Below, piece after piece: positions 6,699 to 13,361 of a stretch of 15,579 nucleotides of DNA; the stretch's first letter is position 1; every line of letters starts with the position of its first letter. The stretch comes from Deltaproteobacteria bacterium (GTDB lineage: Bacteria; Desulfobacterota; Binatia; UBA9968). Both the position numbers and the translations under genes were made by a program. The DNA is taken from assembly GCA_005878685.1 (NCBI GenBank), contig VBLN01000072.1, forward strand, positions 2,658 to 18,236. The letters run 5' to 3'. The notes beneath the pieces are model-generated. The model was not told where the DNA came from. It made no database searches and saw only the letters and a list, made by a program, of their open reading frames with translations.

Positions 6699-8651
6699 AT
6701 GAAAATGAGAACTCTCCTGTATACTTTCTGCTTCTTTTTTATGACCAGCGCTTCCGTTCTGGCTGCCGACGAGGCTAAGAAGCTCGTGACCGTCGTGGAT
6801 TATATCGGCGGGGACTACAAAAACGCCGTGCAAGCGGGAAAGGTGATTAGTCAGGAAGAGTACCGGGAGATGAAGGAGTTTTCTCTGAGAAGTCTAGAAC
6901 TCGCGAGCCAACTCAAAAAAACGGCTGAGAGGAACGACATCGAACAAAACCTAAAGACGCTGGCGTCGCTTATTGACCAGAAAGGAGACGAGAAGGCGGT
7001 CGCGGCGGTCGCGCGACGCATCAAAGATAGACTCATCACGACCTACGGGATCGTCACCTACCCCCGCAGCTCACCGTCTCTGCAAGCGGGAAGAGCAGTC
7101 TTTATTCAAAATTGCGCCCAATGCCATGGAGAGATGGGAAAGGGCGACGGACCAAGTCGCGCAATGATGACCCCCAAAGAACCTCCTCCGGCGGACTTTA
7201 CCGATTCGAAGGTCATGGATGGTCTTTCTCCGTTTAAGGCGTTCAACATCATCACCTTCGGAGTTGAACGCACTGCCATGCCAAACTTTTCTTCACTCAC
7301 CGAGGAGGAACGTTGGCAGGTAGCCTTTTATGTTCTTTCGCTTCGATTTACCGCCGAAGAGGCGACGCAGGGAGCCGCTCTCATTCGGTCCACCACTGTT
7401 CAACCCGAGCTACAAAATATATCTACGCTCTCTACCACCACTGACGCGGAACTGCAGGCCAAGCTTAAAACGTCCTTTCCGACCGAGAACCAATCCTTCG
7501 TGGTTCTGGCCTATCTCCGGCGTGGTCTGTTGGAGAGACAACAGGTTCATACCCCCCTGGTAGCGGCGCAGACCCTTCTGAAAGAGGCGATGACACTCTA
7601 CGAAAAGAATGAAAAGAAGAAGGCTTACCAAAAGGCCGTGGATGCCTATCTCGATGCTTTCGAGCTGGCAGAGGCGGAACTCTTTGCGAAGGATCTTTCA
7701 TTTGGACGCGCCTTGGAAGATCAATTCACCCAGTTTAGGAATGCTATCAAGCGGGGCGATGACGTGAATGAAGTTCATCATCTGTATAACCAGATTACCG
7801 CAGGACTAGACCGGGCCGCGCAACTATTGGCGAGCAAAGACTCTCTCAGTGAGACTTACCTCTTTATAAACGCGCTGCTGATCATCTTAAGGGAGGGGCT
7901 GGAGGTTGCTTTGATCTTGGCCGCGACGCTGGCGCTGCTCAAGGTCATGGGTGCAACCAACGCCATGCGCTATATCCACCTGGGTTGGATCCTGGCTGTG
8001 TTCGCCGGGCTGGTAACTTGGATCGTTGCTCAATCGTTCCTCGCGCTAACAGGAAGCCACAGGGAAACCATAGAGGGTTTCACCACGCTAGTCGCGGCTA
8101 TCGTCCTTTTTTACGTTGGCTATTGGCTCCACACAAAAGCCGAGGCCAGAAAATGGCAAAAATTCATCCGTGACAAGGTTCAAGGGGCGCTGTCGCGGGA
8201 GCGGCTACTTGCGCTCGCCGGAGTTTCGTTCTTCGCCACATACCGAGAGGCATTTGAAGTGGTGCTTTTTTACCAGGCCCTTTGGCTCCAAAGCGCTGCC
8301 AACCCTAAGCCAGTTATTTCAGGATTTATCGCGGGAGCCACTATTCTGTGTCTAGTAGTCGTAGTCCTTTTCAGGCTCGGATTGAAAATACCGATAAAGC
8401 ACTTCTTCGGCATAACAGGCGTGTTGCTCTATCTACTAGCTCTCGTCTTCGCAGGCCAAGGCGTAAGAGAACTCCAGGCAAGCGGATGGTTCAGCGTGAC
8501 CCCGATCCGGTTCCCGCCACAGGTCAGTGCTTTGGGAATTTATCCCACTGTCGAGACTCTTGCGGCCCAAGCTGTAGTGCTCCTGGCGCTCTTCGCTGCG
8601 ACTATACGGTCCTACGGAGAGCGTTGGACCGAGGTAGGGAACCCGCGGTGA
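6699..8651 (+). CDS. Cytochrome c-FTR1 fusion: iron permease with N-terminal c-type haem domain
   Basis: A 650-aa iron transporter. Residues 1-22 are a signal peptide, and ~25-120 a helical domain starting VDYIGGDY. Residues ~123-220 are a class I cytochrome c with Cys139-Ala-Gln-Cys142-His143 and probable axial Met194 (AMPNF). Residues ~280-380 are the helical periplasmic linker typical of bacterial FTR1 proteins. Residues ~385-640 are the FTR1 permease with about seven membrane helices. The two iron-binding motifs are present: REGLE (398-402) and REAFE (516-520). FTR1 permeases move Fe(III) formed by oxidation of Fe(II). The fused haem probably takes or delivers the electron, replacing the copper oxidase of other FTR1 systems (inference). 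ATG 6705 (third codon) may be the true start, given the position of GGGGTGA. DtxR-like boxes upstream suggest metal repression. The stop overlaps the next gene's start (GTGA). Confidence 0.93.
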   Translation: MKMRTLLYTFCFFFMTSASVLAADEAKKLVTVVDYIGGDYKNAVQAGKVISQEEYREMKEFSLRSLELASQLKKTAERNDIEQNLKTLASLIDQKGDEKAVAAVARRIKDRLITTYGIVTYPRSSPSLQAGRAVFIQNCAQCHGEMGKGDGPSRAMMTPKEPPPADFTDSKVMDGLSPFKAFNIITFGVERTAMPNFSSLTEEERWQVAFYVLSLRFTAEEATQGAALIRSTTVQPELQNISTLSTTTDAELQAKLKTSFPTENQSFVVLAYLRRGLLERQQVHTPLVAAQTLLKEAMTLYEKNEKKKAYQKAVDAYLDAFELAEAELFAKDLSFGRALEDQFTQFRNAIKRGDDVNEVHHLYNQITAGLDRAAQLLASKDSLSETYLFINALLIILREGLEVALILAATLALLKVMGATNAMRYIHLGWILAVFAGLVTWIVAQSFLALTGSHRETIEGFTTLVAAIVLFYVGYWLHTKAEARKWQKFIRDKVQGALSRERLLALAGVSFFATYREAFEVVLFYQALWLQSAANPKPVISGFIAGATILCLVVVVLFRLGLKIPIKHFFGITGVLLYLLALVFAGQGVRELQASGWFSVTPIRFPPQVSALGIYPTVETLAAQAVVLLALFAATIRSYGERWTEVGNPR

Positions 8652-8833
8652 AGCAACGTGACGAGAAAAAGACCTTCAGCGGCCACAAAGAAGAGAGGCC
8701 CTTTCGCTGCCTTTGCGGGAGCCTCCTGGCACGCTTGGTTCCGCAAGGAGTTGAGCTGAAGTGCCGCAGATGCAAACGGCACATCATCGTTCCCTTAGAA
8801 AGCGAGACACCGGAAGTAGAAAGTCAGATGTAA
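8648..8833 (+). CDS. Com-like small zinc-finger protein (61 aa)
   Basis: A short gene beginning at GTG 8648, overlapping the FTR1 fusion stop by four bases. The central fold is one zinc finger: Cys21-Leu-Cys23-Gly, a 15-residue spacer, then Cys39-Arg-Arg-Cys42-KRHIIV. Size, spacing and the ending C-x-R-C-K-R-H-I-I closely resemble phage Mu Com, a 62-aa zinc-finger RNA-binding protein that activates translation of mom by opening an inhibitory stem. This copy has C-x-C instead of C-x2-C in the first pair. The flanking tails are charged and look disordered. No other phage gene is nearby, so it is a domesticated or ordinary bacterial Com-like protein. An RNA- or metal-sensing role in this operon is inference. 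The frame is open upstream, but that part only shadows the FTR1 gene. Confidence 0.78.
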   Translation: MKQRDEKKTFSGHKEERPFRCLCGSLLARLVPQGVELKCRRCKRHIIVPLESETPEVESQM

Positions 8834-8883
8834 AGAGATAATCGGAAATTTGGCATCGGCAAGAGGCCAGAGGTTTTTAACCC

Positions 8884-8925
8884 AGAGCCCGGAGTCACGG
8901 ATAAAGTGACCCCGGGCTCTTTTTT
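8884..8925 (+). terminator. Rho-independent terminator (or attenuator) between the zinc-finger and porin genes
   Basis: Arms 8884-8898 and 8906-8920 pair at 14 of 15 positions around a seven-base loop and are followed by six T (8920-8925). The U-tract ends 30 bases before the porin ATG, and I see no strong promoter between the zinc-finger stop (8833) and the hairpin. Downstream genes may therefore depend on read-through. Confidence 0.85.
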
Positions 8926-8955
8926 GTCGAAGCAAAAGCATGAAGGAGGAAGAAA

Positions 8956-10524
8956 ATGAAGACCACCATTACTGTCTTGACCCTGTTGCTCTTTCTGCCT
9001 GCAGTCTCCTTCTCGCAGCAAAGGGATACTGCAGCGGAAATCAGAGAGTTAAGGGAGAAGTTGGAGCGGTTAGAGAAAAAAATGGCCGACGAGGAGGCCG
9101 CTAGGGCAAAAAAGATGGAAGAGGAGAAAACGGCCATAGCGGAAAAAGTTAAGACCGATGTCATGTCCGAAGTCTCTACCAAGGGCCGAAGTTTTTTTGG
9201 CGACATGATATCGCAGACTAAAGTCGGCGCCTACGGTTCGCTGCGTTATGGGACGTCCAACCTAGCGGACCTCAATAACAGTTTCACTTTTAGGCGCTTT
9301 GTTTTGACCACCGATTCTCCAATCGCCGACCGTCTGAAGGCCTATATGGAGCTCGAGTTTGAAAGATTCACTCGGCTGGAAGTAGAGAAGAGCCTTTCGC
9401 CGGCACTGGGGGGCTTGACGAGCCAACAGGCCATTGAGAGCACGAATAGATCTGAGATTTCTCTCGAGCAGGCCTGGATGCAATATGATATCGCCGATTG
9501 GCTCAATTTCCGGGCTGGAGCCATTCTCGTTCCTCTGGGGCGCTTTAACATCAATCATGACGACAATCGCTGGGATCTCCCTCGCCGCTCGCTGGTGGAT
9601 CGCGGCGTGCCGGTCCTCCCCACGACCTCCGCCTGGCCTGAGCTGGGTGCAGGATTTCGTGGAGATTTTTCTGTTGGCCGACAAGGCAAGGTCAGTTATG
9701 AGTGGTACGTCATGAACGGCGTAACCCTAGATTCGGAGATCGAACAGATATCTCAGACTCGATCTGGAGACACAACGAAGTTCGCCCAAGAAATTGAGCT
9801 CCGTCCCTCCCGCGGCACCTTTTCTGACGATCTCAAAAGTGGCAAGGCAATAGCCACACGCTGGGCCTACAGTCCCTGGCTGGGAGACGAGATCGCCGCG
9901 TCATTTTACTGGGGACGCTACACTCCTGACTTTCTTCCGAACCATCCGGTTTTCTCATTCGCTCTCGACGGAAAGAAGACGTGGGGCCCCTTTGAGATTG
10001 AAGGCCAATATGTCAATACTTGGTGGAGTGGGGTGAGCCGAGTGGCCCGCGGATTTGCCAGCCGAGCTTTGGCCAGCGAAAGCGAAGGCGAGGTCGGAGA
10101 CGTGGAGACAGAGATCGAGTTTGAATTGGCCAATCTAGCGACACGAAAACAGGGATATTGGGTGGATTTCCGCTATCGTTTTTGGCCGGAGTTCTTAAAC
10201 CAGACCATCTTGGGCAGACACTTTTCCAACCCTCAGCTTGTCGGCACCTTGAGGCTAGAGCAGGTTTGGTTTAAAGACTTAATCAAGGAGATAGCCTTCA
10301 TCGGAGGCGCTCTAACCGACTTCGAGGGGGAATCGCGCCTGCTCAACCGAGTGACTCTTGGTCTTACCTACCGTCCAGTTCCGCTGGTAGCTCTCCAATT
10401 GGCCTATGAATATACGCGGACGAATAGCGGCAAGAGTCTTGCCGAGGTCACGAATTTTTTGCCCGCCAGGGCCAGAGAGTTTTTCCAGCACGCCCTGCTC
10501 GTGGGATTAGCCTTCGGATTCTAG
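8956..10524 (+). CDS. Outer-membrane porin with N-terminal coiled coil (OprO/OprP-like)
   Basis: A 522-aa protein. Residues 1-21 are a signal peptide (MKTTITVLTLLLFLPAVSFSQ). Residues ~24-75 are a strongly charged heptad-type coiled coil (EIRELREKLERLEKKM and onward), as found in phosphate-selective-porin-like proteins. The remainder is a predicted beta-barrel with alternating aromatic/polar strands, many W, Y and G residues, and a C-terminal phenylalanine (AFGF), the outer-membrane assembly signal. It should form a channel in the outer membrane; the substrate is not evident. Its place between an iron permease and a flavin protein suggests metal or metal-complex entry. GGAGGA about five bases before ATG 8956 is a strong ribosome-binding site. 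The FMN-binding gene starts six bases after its stop. Confidence 0.85.
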   Translation: MKTTITVLTLLLFLPAVSFSQQRDTAAEIRELREKLERLEKKMADEEAARAKKMEEEKTAIAEKVKTDVMSEVSTKGRSFFGDMISQTKVGAYGSLRYGTSNLADLNNSFTFRRFVLTTDSPIADRLKAYMELEFERFTRLEVEKSLSPALGGLTSQQAIESTNRSEISLEQAWMQYDIADWLNFRAGAILVPLGRFNINHDDNRWDLPRRSLVDRGVPVLPTTSAWPELGAGFRGDFSVGRQGKVSYEWYVMNGVTLDSEIEQISQTRSGDTTKFAQEIELRPSRGTFSDDLKSGKAIATRWAYSPWLGDEIAASFYWGRYTPDFLPNHPVFSFALDGKKTWGPFEIEGQYVNTWWSGVSRVARGFASRALASESEGEVGDVETEIEFELANLATRKQGYWVDFRYRFWPEFLNQTILGRHFSNPQLVGTLRLEQVWFKDLIKEIAFIGGALTDFEGESRLLNRVTLGLTYRPVPLVALQLAYEYTRTNSGKSLAEVTNFLPARAREFFQHALLVGLAFGF

Positions 10525-10530
10525 GCGCGG

Positions 10531-11094
10531 ATGATGCTGAAGACTTTAACTCTCTTCCTATTTCTGTTCCCGGCGTTCCCCCGTTCTGCCCCGTGCCAGG
10601 AAGGGGTTTTTCTCAAAGAGGAGGAAGCACCCAAGGCTGTCTTTCCTGAAGCGACGGCCTTTGAGCGCAGGGTGATTCCTTCGGATGCCAAATTACAGGA
10701 GACGATCAAGCAGCGGATGAACCCAGCCAAGACATCCTTTTGGGAACCTTCCTATATAACTTTCATCGCCAAAAAAGGATCAAGTATCGTTGGCTATGCC
10801 GCCATTGTAGAGGAGACCGGCAAGCACCGACCGATCACTTTCATTGTTGGCGTAGGTATGGACGGCAAGGTCAAAGACGTGGCGCTGATGGTCTATCGCG
10901 AGCCCTACGGAGGAGAAGTGCGGGATGAGAGATTTCTGGCCCAATATCGGGGAAAAGATCTCAAGGCCCCACTTCTCCCTTATCGAGACATTCGCAACAT
11001 TACCGGAGCCACACTTTCCGCCGAGGCGATCGGTCGGGGCACAAAGAAGGCTCTGGCTTTGATTGAGATCGTTCACCTCCAAGATAAAAAGTGA
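10531..11094 (+). CDS. Periplasmic FMN-binding domain protein (covalent-flavin carrier, RnfG/NqrC-type domain)
   Basis: The 187-aa product has a signal peptide at about 1-22 and an FMN_bind domain at about 80-180. Near the C-terminus is T-G-A-T-L-S-A (158-164), matching the S/T-G-A-T site at which ApbE attaches FMN through phosphoester linkage to threonine; Thr161 is the expected acceptor. The usual Asp three residues before the S/T is Arg here, though Asp occurs two residues further upstream. GGEVRDERFL and the preceding beta-strands fit the domain fold. It would be a soluble periplasmic one-domain electron carrier. The next gene encodes an ApbE-type flavin transferase and overlaps its stop by four bases (GTGA), strong context for flavinylation. 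The start is the first of two ATGs; the second is equally possible. Confidence 0.87.
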   Translation: MMLKTLTLFLFLFPAFPRSAPCQEGVFLKEEEAPKAVFPEATAFERRVIPSDAKLQETIKQRMNPAKTSFWEPSYITFIAKKGSSIVGYAAIVEETGKHRPITFIVGVGMDGKVKDVALMVYREPYGGEVRDERFLAQYRGKDLKAPLLPYRDIRNITGATLSAEAIGRGTKKALALIEIVHLQDKK

Positions 11095-12082
11095 AACTCC
11101 TCGTCACTCTTGCTTTGATGATCGCTTGTATTGCAACAAGTCTGCCGGCTCAGTCCGAGCTCCAAGAGGTGCGCGAGCTCCACTATCAGATGGGGACGAT
11201 TCTCGACATCGCCGTATGGCACCCTGATCCCGACGCAGCGAAGAAAATAGTGCGAGGAGCCGTCCAAGAAGTGCACCGGCTTGAGGGAATCCTCTCTCAC
11301 TATGATCCGGAAAGCTCTCTCTCCCTCTTCAACAGAGACGCCGGCAAGGGAAAGATCAAGATCGATAGGGAACTGTTTCGACTGCTGTTCTTAGCTACCG
11401 GCTTAAGCTTTAGGACGTCGGGATATTTCGATGTGACGGTAGGACCTTTGGTCTCTCTCTGGGAACAGGCGAGCGAGAAGCGGATGATGCCCGATCAGCG
11501 TCTTTTGTTCCAGACGTTAAGCCTTGTAGGATTTCAAAAAGTTAAGCTCTATGAGCCTGGAGAAGCGGAGCTTATGCGAGCGGGAATGAAAATCGATCCC
11601 GCTTCGCCGTGGATAGGGTCGTCGAGATTTTAAGAGCGGCTGGAGTTACGGGCGCTCTGATCAACTTCGGCGGCAGCAGCATTTACGCCCTCGGAAGTCC
11701 GCCTGGAGAAAAGGGTTGGGCCCTTGGTATCAAGGGACCGGATGACAGGATAGTCGGGGCGATTCACCTCAGGGACCAGGCAGTGTCGACTTCCGGCAGC
11801 ATGGGCCGCTACTGGGAGATTGCGGGAAACCGCTACGGACACCTGATCAATCCAAAAAGCGGCCTTCCGGTCACTGAGCTTCGGAGCGCAACCGCCATCG
11901 CCACGACAGCTACGGAAGCCGAGGCCCTGACCAAACCCCTCGTGCTTCTAGGCAAGGAGGGAATGGCGTTGACGAACAGCTTCCCTCGAACAGAATCGCT
12001 GCTGATTTCGGAAGACGGGCAGATTCATCTCTCCGATGGCTTTGTCTCTGCTATGCACTTTCAAAGGCTCAAGGGTCGATGA
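11091..12082 (+). pseudogene. apbE: apbE, FAD:protein FMN transferase, disrupted by an internal frame-shifting deletion
   Basis: The gene starts at GTG 11091 with a signal peptide (MKLLVTLALMIACIATSLPA). The first frame carries the ApbE N-terminal half (MGTILDIAVW; SSLSLFNRD; TSGYFDVTVGPLVSLW) and stops at 11633. The second half continues in another frame from about 11603 to 12082 (VDRVVEILRAAG; NFGGSS; VSTSGSMG; GHLINPKSG; TEAEALT). Between MKID (ending 11597) and FAVDRVV (from 11603) the near-invariant LGGIAKG block is missing. Compared with the usual spacing about 16 nt are gone, which matches the observed frame change. ApbE splits FAD and attaches FMN to threonine on partners such as the protein encoded just upstream. 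The Asp of the conserved A-D-A-L stretch also reads Glu. The lesion is either a real pseudogene or an assembly error; ribosomal frameshifting alone would not restore the lost residues. Confidence 0.85.
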
Positions 12083-12573
12083 AAAACTTCGCCTCCAGCT
12101 CGTACCGGCTCGGTGACGCTTCTTCTGAGATCAGGCTTGTCTACAGTCTCTTTTTACTTTTTGTATTGGGAGGATTGCTAACGACTTGGATACTCCAGTT
12201 TCAAAGAATCGGCTTTGGCTACGAAAGGGTCGTAGGGTATTACTTGGGAGGGGAAACCGGCGGCCAGATCTCTTTCGCCAAGAACTTCAACGTGCTGCTC
12301 GAGGAGACTCACTTCCACACTTTCATGATGGGCGCGATTTTTTTGATTCTGTCCCATCTCTTTATCGCCACTTCTGTAGGAAGAGGCGTGAAATGGTCCT
12401 TCATTCTCCTTACCTTCTTCTCAAATTTCTTCGATTTAGGGGCGGTATGGCTGATTCGTTACCTTTCTCCCCTCTTCGCCTACCTCCTCATGGTTTCCTG
12501 GATTGGGTTGGGGTTCGGATATCTGGCGATGATTTTTGTCCCGTTTTATGAGATGTGGTTTAAGTCAAATTAA
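12079..12573 (+). CDS. Small four-helix membrane protein with His-rich second helix, function unknown
   Basis: The 164-aa product has predicted membrane segments at about 21-41, 76-98, 105-126 and 132-156. The loop 42-75 carries GYERVVGYYLGGETGG. Helix 2 contains H78, H80 and H93 within ETHFHTFMMGAIFLILSHLF; the 13-residue H80-H93 spacing resembles haem-ligating spacing in b-type cytochromes. No other helix has His, so ligation would need dimerisation, and a haem is only a guess. I recognise no named family with confidence. ATG 12079 overlaps the apbE stop by four bases (ATGA), so it is translationally coupled to the flavin module and may link it to membrane electron flow. Its TAA overlaps the tatD stop on the other strand. 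Confidence 0.82.
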   Translation: MKNFASSSYRLGDASSEIRLVYSLFLLFVLGGLLTTWILQFQRIGFGYERVVGYYLGGETGGQISFAKNFNVLLEETHFHTFMMGAIFLILSHLFIATSVGRGVKWSFILLTFFSNFFDLGAVWLIRYLSPLFAYLLMVSWIGLGFGYLAMIFVPFYEMWFKSN

Positions 12574-13361
12574 ATCCCGAATAGAGCCCGGGCATTTTGA
12601 CTCGTGGCGTGAGCCACTTGCTCCAAAGGGATTCCCCGTATTGTCGCAACCGCCTCAGCCACCAAGCGGACAAAAGCCGGCTCGTTGCGTTTCCCTCGAT
12701 GGGGAACCGGCGCCAGATAAGGGGCATCGGTCTCAATCAAAATCCTTTCCAAAGGTAGCTGCCGCAGGACCTCTCGAAGAGATCCCGCATTCTTGAAGGT
12801 AATAATTCCCGTGAAGGAGAGATAAAATCCCAGATCCAAAAATTCCATTGCCGCCTTAAAGTCGCCAGTAAAACAATGAATGACTCCCTGAACCCCTCCA
12901 CGCCCCTCGCTTCGAAGAAGCGCGGCTACTTCTTCGTGGGCGTCTCGATCGTGAACCACGAGCGGAAGCCGGGTCTCCCGCGCCAGCTGAATGAACTTGC
13001 AAAAGAGCCCCCGCTGGATGTCCCGAGGTGAATGGTCGTAATAAAAATCGAGTCCGGTTTCGCCGACCCCAACCACTCCAGGGGTTTGAGTAAGTTGCCT
13101 GAGTTGTTCGAAGTCCGGCTCGCTGACATCCTTGGCATCGTGAGGATGCATGCCGACTGTCGCAAAGATTCCAGGAAAAGCTCCAGTGAGCTCCACAGCC
13201 GCACGATTACTGATCAGATCTCCAGCGCCTCCCACTGCAATGATCTTCTCCACGCCGGCAGCCCGGGCCCGTTGAATCACTTCGGCTAAGTCTCCGGTAA
13301 ATTCGGCAGCCTGTATATGAGCATGGCTGTCGATCAGCCCAAATTCAGCTTTGGGGGTCAT
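12570..13361 (-). CDS. tatD: TatD-family metal-dependent deoxyribonuclease
   Basis: A 263-aa TIM-barrel hydrolase, the normal TatD/YcfH length. Metal-site motifs are in order: DSHAHI (11-16) at the first strand, GVGETGLDFYYD with the bridging Glu, the VVHDRD His, IHCFTGD and the late ETDAPYLAP Asp. TatD proteins act in the cytosol as 3'-5' exonucleases on DNA (and possibly RNA) linked to repair. The ATG at 13361 lies inside the end of metG (17-base overlap), so it belongs to the holB-metG-tatD run. Its TAA (12572-12570) overlaps the stop of the convergent membrane-protein gene, leaving no space for a terminator. Confidence 0.93.
   Translation of the reverse strand: MTPKAEFGLIDSHAHIQAAEFTGDLAEVIQRARAAGVEKIIAVGGAGDLISNRAAVELTGAFPGIFATVGMHPHDAKDVSEPDFEQLRQLTQTPGVVGVGETGLDFYYDHSPRDIQRGLFCKFIQLARETRLPLVVHDRDAHEEVAALLRSEGRGGVQGVIHCFTGDFKAAMEFLDLGFYLSFTGIITFKNAGSLREVLRQLPLERILIETDAPYLAPVPHRGKRNEPAFVRLVAEAVATIRGIPLEQVAHATSQNARALFGI

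Noticed and set aside
8348..8647. Upstream extension of the zinc-finger frame
   Set aside because: This part overlaps FTR1 membrane helices in another frame and reads as Arg/Ser-rich shadow. The GTG at 8648 with a four-base overlap gives the natural small protein.
8648..8833. Prophage remnant, suggested by the Com-like zinc finger
   Set aside because: No other phage gene, integrase, attachment site or repeat is visible nearby, and the gene is tightly coupled to a metabolic operon.
8837..8879. GATAAT (8837-8842) or TTGGCA (8850-8855) as promoter parts for the porin gene
   Set aside because: Neither hexamer has an acceptable partner at 16-18 bases, so no promoter is called there.
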